From Saussurea involucrata (taxonomy: Eukaryota; Streptophyta; Magnoliopsida; Asterales; Asteraceae): 64,000 bases of DNA. The translations under genes were made by a program, and so were the position numbers. Positions 47,977 through 59,156 of this stretch are shown here, one piece after another (within the stretch, counting starts at the first letter, position 1; the number at the start of each line of letters is the position of its first letter). The stretch covers positions 89,380,873-89,444,872 of the forward strand of contig CM066326.1 of NCBI GenBank assembly GCA_033807775.1. Reading direction: 5' to 3'. A model generated the notes under the pieces. The model had not been told where the DNA came from, did not search any database, and saw nothing but the letters and a program-made list of their open reading frames with translations.

Positions 47977-48656
47977 CTGACAAACTGGCTTTATCTGAAG
48001 GATAGACATATTGCCTTCTGCAGCGAGGCCTTTGTTTTTGCCTTTATCAGCTTCAGATGCTGCAGGTTTTGTCTTAGTCGTCTCCCCTGATGGTTCTTTT
48101 ATCACGACCCCTTTTTGAGCTGTGGCAGTCTTGATAGGCTGGACGAATAAGAAATCGTCATCATCATCATCATTGTTTTTAGGGGATGATGATGGTTCAT
48201 CATCAGCGATGTCGATTGGTTCGTCGTCTTCATCTTCTTCTTCAGATTCGACCTCGTCAGCATAAGGTTCGGTAACATCAGCAACAGCTTCATCATGTTG
48301 CTCTTCGAGTTGCTCCCCCTCAGATACAGAGGGAGGTTTCTCGGTTCCCTCAGGGTTTTCAACTCCCTGAGGTTTAGAAGTAGCAGTTTCATTTGTCTCC
48401 CCTCAGCATTATGGGGAAGACCTTCATCGTTCTTCTCCCCCTCTTCCACATGATGAGTGGGGGAGGTAATTGGAATGTCAACAGCAGCATCATGAGAGTC
48501 ACTGTCTTCTAGGCCAGTGATTCCCATGCAGATTTCAATCACTGCGATCCTGTCTTTTAGGCCAGAAATTGCAGGATTGAGACTTTGAAGATCCTCTCGA
48601 TCAACCTGAGTGAAGTGAGAAGGGGCGCAAGTTGGGGTGTTCAGGCGATCGAGTAC
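47977..48656 (-). pseudogene. Accessory gene, acidic middle segment
   Basis: Reading continues in frame after the TAA (VLDRLNTPTC, LEDSDSHDAAVDIPI). A slip in a G run near 48398 moves it to another frame with ETNETATSKPQG, a strongly acidic EEEDEDDEPIDIADD block and NNDDDDDDFLFV, then KPVCQ at a GTACAA donor (47977/47976). An acceptor at 47824 or 47820 would remove about 150 bases. The region looks disordered. Confidence 0.5.
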
Positions 48657-50624
48657 TTATTGAAGAAGATCTTTGACCATGGAGACCTCAGTCTTGATCG
48701 TGGAGACCTCACCCTTAAGAGAACCAACATTTGTCTTCAATGATGTGACTTCATTGGACAGAGTGGTGAAGTTTGTTGCGAGGGTGGTGTTGGTGAGGTT
48801 GAGATCATTGACGATTGTGGAGTTGTTGGCGAGAGTGGTAGCAAATTGACCAATGATGCCATCCACCTTCTCCAGATCAGCACTGGGGTCTTTCTTATCA
48901 ACAATGTCGGTCAGCTTTTTGAGATTCTCTCCAGCGTCTGTAACCGCTGAAGAGTTGGTGGAGAGAGTGGTGTTGTAATAATCCACCTTTGTCACCAGAT
49001 CTTTCAGGGAGTGTTGAATATCTCCCAAATTAGGACATGTAACAGTAAATAACTTGTGAACAGAGGAAAGCTCAGAAGTTTGGGGTTGAGAGAGAGGAAT
49101 GTGTATGGTTTTGTGTATACCTGCAGGCGGGTTGGCGAAGTTGTCGAAACCTTGTAGACCTGAGTAGTGTTCCATGTCGCCTTCGAGAGTGCCTTGGCGC
49201 ATGGAGGTGCCTGCAGATCCTAAGTTTGCATCCATCATCATATGTAGAGTATCAGCAGCTGAATCATGTATGATGACGGGCGTTCCAGAGAACGAGGGGA
49301 AAATTGGTGGAGTGTCTAAAGAATGAGTGGGAGGAACAAAGGTTGAGAAAATTGGTTGGGAGCGAGGTTCGGCGTTGGATCCGCTGAGAATCACTTCAGT
49401 CTGTAGAGAGGCTGAAGGAGGTGGGTTCTGTTCCAAGTTAATAACATCGGTGTTTAGATACGCTGAGGTTGGGATGGAAGGGGTGGCTTTTTCAGCTGTG
49501 GCAGAGCGTACCACGAAATCATCTAGCGTTGTCTGTTGAGAGTCAGACGCTAGGTCTTCAGCCGTTGATGGTTTGGAGGGTTGCTCCTTGGTTTTCTTGA
49601 TCCTTTCGGAGTCAAGTTGGGAAGTAGAGTGTTTCCTTTTACGAGAAGGAGTGGAGGGTGCAACCTGGGTATCAGCGGTGGGGATTTCCGCTGAGGTAGA
49701 TGCAGAAGTAGAAGGAGGATTTAGAAGAGATAAGAGAGTAGAGAGACGTACCTCGTTTGGCATGGGGCTGAAGTCGAGCACCTTAGGGCCAACCTGAGAG
49801 AGTCTCAGATCACCCTTATTTGGGTATTTGTCCCCGAGTCCTTTTAGAAAGACGGCGCTGATGAAACGGGGGTATGGAACGCATGTTGGTCTGTCAGCCA
49901 TGTCCACCCTGAATGCCAGATCGTCGTAGATGATCGATGCCCAGTCTACATGGAGACCCTTCAGCAATGCATATCCCATGGCTTGCTGAGGTTGAGCGGC
50001 TTGATCAGAGGAGCCGGTTTTCGCTGTCATACAGCTTATCAAGTAGGCGAAGATGAAGTTCATCTCGCTTGGCATCATGGACTTTTTTATTGCGGCCAGC
50101 TTCTTCTCGGGTTTTTCATCTCTCCCTGTTCCCCATACGTACTTTATTGCATCAAAGAATGCAATGATTGTTTCCCTATCAGCATGGTTTTTGGGATTTG
50201 GGAGAGGTACAAAGCGTTTTTCTTTGGTAGCGGCCGGGAGGTTCAGTGCACGCCTGATAATAGCAGGGTTGATTTTGGTGGTTCCAAATTTGGTGTCACA
50301 GAGGATGGTATCAACGAGTTTCGTTGGGTCTTTGGGTGAAGGAACCTGAGCTCGTCTGGCAGAATACCAGAACTGAGCTAAAAGGAATTTATGGGCAGGG
50401 GGTGCAATAGTTAGGGCTGTAGATAAGCAGCAGGTTTTGAGAAAATTCACAGCATCATCCAGATGTGTGACTTGCTTTTTCTGAGGAAAATCGAAAAGCG
50501 CATATTGGTTGTTGTGTTGGAATGTAACCTTATCAAGTTTGAACTTGACCTGAGGAGCCTTGGTGAGAATCACTTTCTCAGCAGTAGTGGGGGTTTTAGC
50601 AGAAGGAGCTTCAGAGGTTGCCAT
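48657..50624 (-). CDS. Copia accessory ORF 1 (position of env-like genes)
   Basis: 655 codons from MATSEAPSAKTPTT, chosen because an acceptor-like TTATACAG lies two bases before it; the open frame extends five codons further up. The N-terminal third looks globular (HLDDAVNFLKTCC, KFLLAQFWYSARR, INPAIIRRALNLP, PSEMNFIFAYLISCM), the middle is Ser/Pro/Thr-rich, and the last 110 residues read as a coiled coil with repeated TLxxN/S and SLKxxV units. No signal peptide or membrane helix is obvious, so it is env-like only by position. In contrast to gag-pol, the frame is free of lesions until its TAA at 48657. Confidence 0.75.
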   Translation of the reverse strand: MATSEAPSAKTPTTAEKVILTKAPQVKFKLDKVTFQHNNQYALFDFPQKKQVTHLDDAVNFLKTCCLSTALTIAPPAHKFLLAQFWYSARRAQVPSPKDPTKLVDTILCDTKFGTTKINPAIIRRALNLPAATKEKRFVPLPNPKNHADRETIIAFFDAIKYVWGTGRDEKPEKKLAAIKKSMMPSEMNFIFAYLISCMTAKTGSSDQAAQPQQAMGYALLKGLHVDWASIIYDDLAFRVDMADRPTCVPYPRFISAVFLKGLGDKYPNKGDLRLSQVGPKVLDFSPMPNEVRLSTLLSLLNPPSTSASTSAEIPTADTQVAPSTPSRKRKHSTSQLDSERIKKTKEQPSKPSTAEDLASDSQQTTLDDFVVRSATAEKATPSIPTSAYLNTDVINLEQNPPPSASLQTEVILSGSNAEPRSQPIFSTFVPPTHSLDTPPIFPSFSGTPVIIHDSAADTLHMMMDANLGSAGTSMRQGTLEGDMEHYSGLQGFDNFANPPAGIHKTIHIPLSQPQTSELSSVHKLFTVTCPNLGDIQHSLKDLVTKVDYYNTTLSTNSSAVTDAGENLKKLTDIVDKKDPSADLEKVDGIIGQFATTLANNSTIVNDLNLTNTTLATNFTTLSNEVTSLKTNVGSLKGEVSTIKTEVSMVKDLLQ

Positions 50625-51015
50625 TTCTGTATAACACATGTAACCACGAAGAAAATGAACAAAAATGTCTTAATGTGGAAAGATTTTCCAAACAGATGTT
50701 TTTGAATTTTGTCCATTTCATTCAGACAAAAAAATGCCTTGAAGAAGATTAGGGTTTTTCTTGTTTTGAAAAAGAGATACAAAACATGAAGAGCATGTGT
50801 TTTCCAGTTTTTGTTTGAAGAAGAGATTCTGGAAAAACAAATGAAGAACAAGTTTAAGATTTGATTTAAACTTGAAGAACAACCATGAAGGTTGTGTTCA
50901 TAAAATCATGAGAAGAAAATGATTTCATTTTAAAAAGGTTTCTTTTGTTTGATATGTTGAAAACAAAGATAAGATCAGAAACAAGTTAAAGCAGGAAAAT
51001 AGTGAGAATATTAAC

Positions 51016-51220
51016 CTTTGTTGTCGAAGAAGATGATGAACAATTTCTGGAAACGATAGTTCAAAATGCAACAGTAATTCTTTTCTTGAAGAAGAAGTTG
51101 TTCGCGTAAAGGAAAAATATAAACTCGAAAGGGTTTATATAGTGAGAGTAGAGAGAGAAAAACTAAGAGCGGGAAAAGTTTTTCATGATGACACGGACAC
51201 GTGTTTGCATTTGATTGGAT
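51016..51220 (-). promoter_or_regulatory. Putative internal promoter for the copia accessory gene
   Basis: In minus-strand order: CCAAT (51218-51214), a G-box CACGTG (51203-51198) within ACACGTGTCC, and a TATA box TATATAAA (51141-51134). A pyrimidine-rich stretch lies just before the TATA box. A donor AAAG/GTTAAT at 51016/51015 and an acceptor at 50627 just before the accessory ATG would form a 389-base leader intron. The motifs are seen directly; promoter activity is inferred. Confidence 0.5.
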
Positions 51221-51591
51221 GAGAAAACGAAACGTGCAAACGTGTGTCAGAGGAACGTGCCAGGGTCTATCCGTTAGGATGACGTCATAAACGTCCTTTC
51301 ATATTTTAGGATGTCTCTGAGGTTTTTGAAAGACACGGGGACATTTTTAAAAAAATACGAAGCACTAAATAGAAGTATCAGTGTTTGTTTTAGAAATTTC
51401 AAAGTATCACTGAAAGGAAGAGATATTCAGCGATGCAATTTGTTTTGAAATCTTTCAGTTCTAGGCGAACGCCAGCGAGCAAGAGAGAACGTACCTTGAT
51501 ATCAGCGAATCAATTTTGTTCAGAGAGAGGATGATAGAAAGGGTTATACAAGTTCTTATTACCCCTGATCAAATGCGAATTGCTGAAGATT

Positions 51592-51942
51592 TTATTCTTC
51601 AAAGTTCAGCATTCCAAGCTCGCTGATGAGAAAGTTGAACCTTGTCTCATCAAAAGGCTTGGTGAACAGATCAGCTAATTGAAAGTCAGTTGGGATAAAA
51701 TGAAGTTCTATATCACCATTCATCACATGATCTCTGATAAAATGATACATGATTTCGATGTGTTTGGTCTTTGAGTGTAGTACTGGATTATTGGCTATAG
51801 CGATGGCACTTGTGCTGTCGCAATAGATTGGAATCTTCGAGAGCTGAAGGTCATAGTCTAGTAGTTGATTTCTCATCCACAAGACCTGAGAACAACAGCT
51901 TCCAGCAGCTACGTATTCAGCTTCAGCAGTTGAGGTGGATAC
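51592..51942 (-). pseudogene. Copia RNase H
   Basis: The RNase H fold starts at the end of the previous frame (YSDSDFAGCKLDRKSTTGG). It goes on here with STAEAEYVAAGSCCSQVLW, YCDSTSAIAIANNP and HSKTKHIEIMYHFIRD. It ends ELGMLNFEE and a stop at 51592. Catalytic acidic positions D, E and D are all present. Confidence 0.85.
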
Positions 51943-53551
51943 TTAGTTTTGCTTTTTACTTGTCCAACTCACCAGCTTTCCACCCAGGAGCTGACAACCT
52001 CCTGTGGTGCTTTTCCTATCCAATTTGCAACCTGCAAAATCACTATCTGAATAGGCGATTAGATCAAACCCTGAGTCTTTGGGATACCAAAGACCTAGGT
52101 TAGGAGTACCCTTAAGGTAACGAAAGATTCGCTTTACAACGATCATATGAGATTCCTTGGGTTCAACTTGATATCGTGCACACAAACAAGTTGCGTACAT
52201 AATATCAGGCCGGCTAGCTGTAAGATACAAAAGAGAGCAGATCATCCCACGGTATGTCGTGACATTAACAGGTGTTCCAGAAGAATCCTTGTTTAGTGTC
52301 AGCGGCGGTGCCATAGGGGTTTTCATAGATGAACTCTGAGTTAAATCAAATTTCTTCAGCATATCTTTAACATACTTTCCCTGATTAATGAAAGTTCCCT
52401 TTTCATTTTGTTTTATCTGAAGACCAAGGAAATATGTTAGCTCACCCATCATACTCATTTTATATTCAGCTTTCATTCTATCAGCGAAACGAGTACACAA
52501 GTCAGGGTTAGTGGAACCAAATATAATATCATCGACATATATTTGAACAAGAATAATATGACCTTTTACTTTCCTGAAAAATAGAGTCTTATCGATTTTA
52601 CCACGCTCAAGATTTTCAATATGGAGATAAGTAGAGAAAGTGTCATACCATGCACGAGGAGCTTGCTTTAAGCCATAAAAGTGCCTTATCCAGTTTATAA
52701 ACATAAACTGGATGCTTAGGATCTGAGAATCCTAGAGGTTGTTCCACGTAGACTTCTTCATTCAGCTTTCCATTAAGGAACGCTGACTTGACATGCATTT
52801 GATACACTTTGAAGTCTTTGTGTACAACATAAGCTAAGAATAGACGAATAGCTTCTAGTCTTGCCACTGGAGCAAAGGTTTCGTCGTAATCTATACCTTC
52901 CTATTGTCTGTATCCCTGAGCAACAAGTCGAGCCTTGTTGCGGGTTACAGTTCCATGTTCATCCAACTTGTTTTGATAGACCCATTTAGTGCCTATAACT
53001 GACTTGTCAGACGGACGAGGAATAAGCTTCCAAACTTTGTTTCTTTCAAATTCAGTCAGCTCTTCTTGCATAGCGCTGACCCAGTTTGGATCTTGGAGGG
53101 CATCATCTGTTTTCTTTGGTTCAATCAGAGAAATAAAGTTAACAAATAAGCAAATGTTACCTGCACTTCGTCGAGTCTGAACACCAGCGTTTGGATCACC
53201 AAGAATATGATCAATAGGGTGATTTATAGTCCATCGCTGAGCAGGAGCATAAGTCGCTGACTCAACCTGAGCTTGAGGAGCTGAGGATGAGGCTTCAGCA
53301 ACTTCTGGTATATCAGCCAAGAGAGGAAAAGGTGCAGGTGGCATTTCATTCACTGATTGCTGAGAAGTAGATGGTATGCCTGAGACAGAAGGTTTAGAAG
53401 TAGGCATAGTGTTTAGAGGAACAACTGAGACCCATGAAGTTTCAGCTTCACTATTCTGCATGCTTGGGATGATGGTAGGATCATCATCTTCAGCAGGATG
53501 AGTATGAGATGGAGTGGGAATTTCTTCTGAATCACCAAGATGAGAGAACAT
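51943..53551 (-). pseudogene. Copia reverse transcriptase, three frames
   Basis: Begins with the linker and NWVSAMQEELTEFERNK, then GTKWVYQNKLDEHG. A TAG at about 52902 breaks it before EGIDYDETFAPVARLEAIR. A one-base T insertion near 52685 breaks it again at the GLKQAPRAWYD block. The catalytic YVDDIIFG is intact at about 52520-52545. A TAA at 51943 separates RNase H. Confidence 0.88.
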
Positions 53552-54349
53552 CTATTGATTCAGTTCTTCAGTATTAGCAGAAGGTTTAGATTTCGCTGAG
53601 CGGGATTCGTCAAAAGTGACGTGAATAGTTTCTTCAACAGTCTGTCTTCTTCGATTGAAGACTCTGAAAGCTTTGGAGATTGAAGAATATCCAAGAAAGA
53701 TTCCATCATCATCCTTAGGATCAAACTTTCCAAGGGAATCTCTGTTGTTCAGTATGAAACACTGACATCCAAAGATGTGCAGAAAGCTGATAGAAGGCTT
53801 TCTCCCATGAAAAAGTTCATAGGCTGTCTTCTTGAATCTTTTGACGATCAGCGATCTGTTTTGAGTAAAACAAGCAGTGTTGACAGCTTCTGCCCAAAAC
53901 TGAGTAGGCAGGTGAGAATCGTTGAGCATTGAACGTGCAGCTTCAATGATAGTTCGATTTCTTCTTTCAGCGACTCCATTTTGTTGCGGTGTTCTCACTG
54001 ATGAAAAGTTGTGAGAAATACCCTTGCTTTCAAAGAAGGAATCAAGAGAACTGTTTTTGAATTCAGTTCCATGATCACTCCTTATTGAGCGAACGGTCAT
54101 GTTGTTCAGGACTTCCATTTTCCTGACAAAGGTGATGAGTTCTTCAGGGGTGTCACTCTTAGATCGGAGAAACATTACCCAGGTATAGCGAGAGAATTCA
54201 TCAACTATGACCAGTGTATATTTCTTTCCAGCGATGGATTGTTTGTTAACAGGGCCAAACAAATCCATATGGAGAAGTTGTAGAGGATATGACACTAAGG
54301 AAACTTGCTTAGACTTGAAGCTTGCTTTGATATGTTTCCCTTTTCTCAC
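53552..54349 (-). CDS. Copia integrase catalytic core
   Basis: 265 codons open. The DDE triad is visible as LHMDLFGP (first D), RSDHGTEF (second D) and NGVAERRNRT (E). IFLGYSSISKAFRVFN is the copia C-terminal block. It ends at a TAG before the reverse transcriptase frame continues at 53551, so pol is interrupted here. Confidence 0.88.
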   Translation of the reverse strand: MRKGKHIKASFKSKQVSLVSYPLQLLHMDLFGPVNKQSIAGKKYTLVIVDEFSRYTWVMFLRSKSDTPEELITFVRKMEVLNNMTVRSIRSDHGTEFKNSSLDSFFESKGISHNFSSVRTPQQNGVAERRNRTIIEAARSMLNDSHLPTQFWAEAVNTACFTQNRSLIVKRFKKTAYELFHGRKPSISFLHIFGCQCFILNNRDSLGKFDPKDDDGIFLGYSSISKAFRVFNRRRQTVEETIHVTFDESRSAKSKPSANTEELNQ

Positions 54350-54875
54350 ACGCTGAACATAAGGACTCTTTGGCGTATGAGTATTGAGGTAGACCAGTGA
54401 CCAATTCTTTAGAGGAGAGAGTATTCAGTGTCTTGAAGTTGAGATGGGAGAGCCTCTTATGCCATAGCCACTTGACATCAGATGAGGCTTTTGAGAAGAA
54501 ACAGGAGTTCTCAGTGGTTGTAGAGTCCATGTTTATAACGTAAACATTCTCTAAACGATAACCGCTGAGAGCTATCTTCTCCTTTTTGTCAGCGACAAAG
54601 CAGGATTCCTTAGTGAAAATCACTTTGTTATCCATGTCGCAAAGCTGACTGATGCTTAGAAGATTATGCTTCAGTCTTTCAACATATGCGACTCTTCTGA
54701 AGGTTGTTGTACCATTAGAGAGTACACCAAACCCTCAGGTATGGCCTTTTTCCGTTTCCACCGAAGGTCACTGAGGGACCCTTCTCTTCCTTATACTCAG
54801 TGAGCAGGTTCTTCTTACCAGTCATGTGTCTAGAGCATCCGCTATCGAGATACCAGATACCCTTCTTAACCTGCA
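54309..54875 (-). pseudogene. Copia protease and pre-integrase region, broken
   Basis: The protease active-site segment YLDSGCSRHMTG is at about 54805-54840. A frame change near 54735 follows, then the pre-integrase segment LLSISQLCDM to HKRLSHLNFKTL. The His-Cys integrase finger shows HKRLSH and CSACE. A one-base insertion in the A run at about 54338 shifts the frame into the integrase. Confidence 0.75.
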
Positions 54876-54887
54876 AACAAAGGAAGA

Positions 54888-56345
54888 TTAGTTTGACTTA
54901 GGTACCCATTTCATTTTGGGCTTAGATTTGTCAGTGGTGGTAGAGGAAGTGGAAGGTTCAACAATCTTCGCAGCATTTGAAGATTCAGCTTTGTTGTCAG
55001 TTTTCACTTTGGTTAATTTCTTTACCTCAGTGGTCTTCTTTGTGTTGGGGGCATTAATCTTCACCTTAGCTGTCTTTTCAGCTTTGGTGGCTGTGGGGCA
55101 CTTACTAGCAACATGATTTGTAAGTCCACAGTGATAACATTTCCTATAGCTAAAAGTAGCTTTAGGACCATTTGCATGCTTACCCGTTAATTTTAAATGA
55201 GCAGGGCCAGCACCAAGTATACCTTTGGCATTGGAAATGGGAGGAACTATCAGTTCTTCAGATTTCTTACCAGTAATATCCACTTTAATTCTAGGAGTAG
55301 ATCCCTGAATAAATCCAGGGATCTTATTCTTAGAAGTAGAGGGATAAGTCACTGAAGCTTTAGAAGCGTTCAGCTTAGGTACAAAGGTACCCTTCTGAGG
55401 TTTTGGATAAATAATTTTCTCTTTACCTTTAGAAACTAAGGTAGAGATTTCCTCAGGGATAGGAGTTTTTGAAGAGGAACACTGAGAAGATGAAGTGTAA
55501 GGGATAGAGGAGACAAACATTCCAAACTTAAGCATGGAATTATCAGTGGTTGGTTTTTCAGTGTCAGCTTTATAACCAAGACCACGTTTGTCATTCAGAG
55601 GAATCTGAGACTTAATTATCTCAGTGATCGTTGTTGAGGATTTACACCATCCTTCAACAGTAGCTTTTTCAGCTTTAAATGCAGCGATAGCTTCTTCGCA
55701 TTCGATTTTGACTAGCTGATTTATATGAACTTGATCTCTTAAATCATCTTCAATTTTATAAAGCTTTTCTATTTGAAGGTGACAGTTTTTAAGTTGTTCA
55801 GCGAAATCAAGGTTTTGATTTTCAACAACAGTTTTGCCATTCATGGCTTCATATAAACTCATAGTCAGGAGATCGATCGTTTGAAGACTATCAACTTCAT
55901 CAATATCTGAAATATTTGTAAAGAAGGAAGGTGATACCTTGGAGGTAGAGGATGAAGCAGAGGGAATGTCAGACTTTTCTTCCTCATCTTCGATTTTGGC
56001 CATGAGACAGAGATTGGCCTCATCATCATCTTCAGAGTCAGATGATTCTTCTTCATCAGAAGCAGCCCAATCATAGTCAGCCATCAGGCCTTTGCCTTTC
56101 TTCTTAAAGCCTTTCAGCTTTGCGTACCTTTCTTTCAGCTTTTGATACTTGTCATCTCTAGCCCTGGGGTTAGAGGATTTCTTGGAGAAAGTTGAGTTTC
56201 TAAAAACTTTCTTTGACCTGCACTCGCTAGCAAAATGTCCTATCTTTTCACAGTTATAGCAAGTAGCAGTAGCCTTATCAACAGGAGTTGATGATCTTGT
56301 CTTGTCAGTGATAGCAAGAGGTTTATTCTTTCTGAAACTTTTCTT
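54888..56345 (-). pseudogene. Copia gag, nucleocapsid part with two zinc knuckles
   Basis: In the shifted frame the first CCHC knuckle is CYNCEKIGHFASEC (about 56222-56263). After an acidic DEEESSDSEDDDE stretch and a long linker comes a second CCHC, CYHCGLTNHVASKC (about 55105-55146). The frame ends at a stop at 54888, just after KWVPKS, short of the protease. RNA packaging is the known role of such knuckles. Confidence 0.8.
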
Positions 56346-57217
56346 TTTGACGAATCTCCTGAACTTATTAGAATAGATTCATCAAGATCTGAAGAGTCAG
56401 GATCTGATGAGCATTCAGAGTTAGTCTCCAACTCAGTGATAGTAATAGTGGATCGCTGAGTGGAAGGTGACTCTGAGATTAAAGCAACAAGGGTGCTTTT
56501 GGAATCTTTTACAAGATTCTTCTTAAGATGACTCGATTGCTCATGATTAAGCATCGTGCCATATAAGGTAGAAAGAGTCATAGATTTAAGATCCTTTGAC
56601 AGCTTGAGACACATTGAATAATTGTCCCAACTTTCAGGTAAACATTCTAAGAACTTTGTCAGAACTTCAAAGTTTGAATATTCCTTACCAACGGTTTTCA
56701 GATCTATTATTAAACAGTTAAACCGCTGATGTACTTCAGAGAGAGATTCATTCTTACCACAAATGAAGCTTTCGTACTGTCTTACCAGGTTGATCTTTCG
56801 TGAGTCCTGGACTTCAGATGTACCTTCATACTGAACACAGATTGTGTCCCACATGGCTTTGGAGGTTTTCAGGTTCATGATGGAATGGTAGACTTCGTCA
56901 GGAAGAGCCATGGAAAGAATGGATCTGTCTTTGGTGTCGATGGCCACTTTTTTCTTAAATTCATCAGTCCACATATGAATTTCCTTGGGAATCAACCTTT
57001 CAGGAATGGCAGCTCTATCAGCAGTGCCTGGGACTTCAGGGTCAATTCTAACAGGAATATATGGGCCATTTTCGATGTAATAAGGCATAGTAGGGTCTAC
57101 ACCTTCTAAGAAGAGTATCATCCTATTTTTCCATAGATTGAAGTTATCTCTGGAAAATCTGGGAGGTTTTGCAAGAAAACCATTATCAATATAGTTTGTG
57201 TTTGTGTTAGTAGTCAT
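56240..57217 (-). pseudogene. Copia gag, N-terminal part, frameshifted
   Basis: The ATG at 57217-57215 (MTTNTNTNYIDNG) was chosen over an earlier in-frame ATG because it heads the conserved gag start. FNLWKNRMILFLEG is the DUF4219 signature. The UBN2-type capsid core follows (DTICVQYEGTSE, LVRQYESF, VHQRFN). Near 56370-56380 the frame slips, and the rest of this open frame is not gag. The protein would form the virus-like particle. Confidence 0.85.
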
Positions 57218-57286
57218 TATAAGAAATAGCAAGGAAGAGAAAAGATTAGTATAAGCAAGATCTTGTTTATGAGATTAAACAAATCT

Positions 57287-57300
57287 GCTCTGATACCACT
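57287..57300 (-). other. Copia primer-binding site
   Basis: Minus-strand TGGTATCAGAGC, two bases inside the 5' LTR; complementary to the 3' end of initiator tRNA-Met. Confidence 0.92.
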
Positions 57301-58250
57301 TGTTGGTCCCGAGAGGGTTATACAAGTTTGTAGAAGGGGGGGTTGAATACAAACACACAGATTTTTACTTTCTAAATTGTTTATTGATATAATCAAACAA
57401 TTTACAACTTGTTGCGGCACAAGATTAAGGATTAACCTAATCTAAACAAGTTAAGAACACTAAGTTTCTTGCACTAGAATTAAGACAGAAGGAGATAAGA
57501 ATACTACGAATAATATTCTAACACTAAGAGAGAAAGAAGAAGATGGTCGAGCGCTTCATTTCTGAAGTAGGGTTCTTCTTATATACTGCATGCATTTAAT
57601 GCAAAGAAGTATACCTTTACACGTGGTAGCAGCTTATTGGTTGCATGGTTTGACCTTTGTAGACAACCTTAGTAGCCGCATGGTGTACAATGTAGAATCA
57701 GAGTTGGTTGTACGATTCTAGACAGAAGGGATGTCCTTTCTGACATTATCGTACGGAGACGTGCAAGGGGGAAAGACAAAAGTAACTTGTAGAGGAAGAC
57801 TTCATGATCAGCGATTACTGAACAGTACTTTATCAGCGAGTGACAAAGTTCAGCGATGGCTGAAGTCTTCTACTTGTAACTTCACGTTGTGTGGACAATT
57901 CTTGGCTTCGGTGATATCCGCATCAGTTCATTAGTAGACTTGTCGCTATTCTTGAGCTTGATCTTCGACTTCAGCGTAGAACATAGTTGACGTGAAACTT
58001 GTCTTCAGGGATCATAAGTAAACAACTAAACTATCAGCGATCATCAATAAGACTGAACAGGCTTAGAGCTTATAGATGAACAGAGTTCGATGAATGGTAA
58101 AATTAAAGAGCATGAGTTTCCTATCAGCGGTACTGTTAGAGACATAGTACTTATCAGCGATAGTGAAACTCTAATACATATTGTCTACTTACAATTTTCA
58201 CTAAGTGTTTTAAAGGGTCATTATCAAATCACTAAGGGTTTGGATCAACA
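57301..58250 (-). repeat. Copia 5' LTR
   Basis: 950 bp, same ends as the other LTR. It should carry the promoter for the minus-strand genomic RNA. Confidence 0.95.
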
Positions 58251-58299
58251 GCTAGTAAGTGTAATGGATCCATAGGCGCTGGCATTAAGTGGAACGTGG

Positions 58300-58670
58300 A
58301 ATAGACATACAGTAATTTGTAATTCCCGTTGACCTGAAATGTCGAATAGGCATAAAGTAAATTGTAATTCCCATTTAGTAAGGTGGTGTGAAATAAGGAA
58401 TAGACATAAAGTAAATTGTAATTCTTATTTCATAGTGTGACGTGAAACGTGGAATAGGCATAAAGTAAATTGTAATTCTCGTTGACGTGAAATGAGGAAT
58501 AGGCATAAAGTAATTTGTAATTCCCATTTCGTATTGTGATGAGAAATCTAGGAATAGGCGAGAGTTAATCATATATCTTGATTTCTATGGGAAGGTAAGA
58601 GATAAGCATAAAGTAAATTGTAATCTCTACTTCCATTCCAAGAAATAGGCATAAAGTAAATTGTAATTTT
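58300..58670. repeat. Seven imperfect tandem repeats
   Basis: The word AATAGGCATAAAGTAAATTG occurs seven times in close variants, at about 58308, 58346, 58399, 58455, 58498, 58600 and 58644, spaced 38-102 bp. Between the units are GTTGACGTGAAATG-type words. Inside the candidate solo LTR. Confidence 0.75.
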
Positions 58671-59115
58671 CTTAGACATGAGCAATGATCTCGAATATGT
58701 GATGATTCGTAGTAGGCTCTCGAACGTGATGATATGACTTACTGAGTGTTAGTCATATTCATGGAATCAGGTACGTTCCCGTCATATCAAGATGAGTATG
58801 TGTACGGTAAGAATGGTGGCAAACCAGGTTTGTTTATACGCTTTGCTTACATTTGGTTTTCAAAGCTTATAACTTTTAATTTGAAAATGGATGTTCTCAC
58901 AAGACGTAAGCCTAATCTTTTCAAATTAAATTTTCTTACCAGGTACGAGTTCAGGGAAGTAACGGGAAGATGGACAAGTGATTTGTGATATTCAGCTTTT
59001 TGTGATGAATGGAGAAATTAGCATATGCGAGGATGTTTTGGTGAATTGACTAAACAACCAGTATAATCTGATCTTAATGTTAGGATTAGATTAGTAGGTT
59101 GTTTTGATAAGCTCA

Positions 59116-59118
<3 letters not shown>

Positions 59119-59152
<34 letters not shown>
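59119..59152. repeat. TA microsatellite
   Basis: A pure run of TA, 34 bases. Other long ones in the window are at 27262-27296, 33430-33452 and 11982-12001. Confidence 0.9.

Positions 59153-59156
<4 letters not shown>

Larger units (their letters stand above)
45356..58250 (-). mobile_element. Ty1/copia retrotransposon, Sirevirus-like, 12.9 kb
   Basis: Two 950-bp LTRs, identical GCTAG target duplications (45351-45355, 58251-58255), an iMet primer site next to the right LTR and a polypurine tract next to the left LTR fix the orientation as minus. The order gag, protease, integrase, reverse transcriptase, RNase H is that of copia. About 4 kb of extra coding sequence lies between RNase H and the 3' LTR. 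Size, LTR length and an extra 3' gene fit the SIRE/Maximus lineage; lineage is inference. By eye the LTRs differ at about 19 of 950 positions with no net gap. The gag-pol region has at least eight frame-breaking lesions, so the copy is not autonomous. Confidence 0.93.

Noticed and set aside
48657..50624. Calling accessory ORF 1 an envelope protein
   Set aside because: Only its position fits. I see no signal peptide, membrane helix or fusion-like segment.
45356..58250. Idea that the copia element was already dead when it inserted and moved in trans
   Set aside because: LTR divergence near 2 percent predicts tens of substitutions and some indels over gag-pol, so about eight lesions can be explained by decay after insertion.
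58300..58670. CRISPR-like array
   Set aside because: Repeat spacing is irregular, the repeats are imperfect, the genome is a plant, and the block lies in an LTR.
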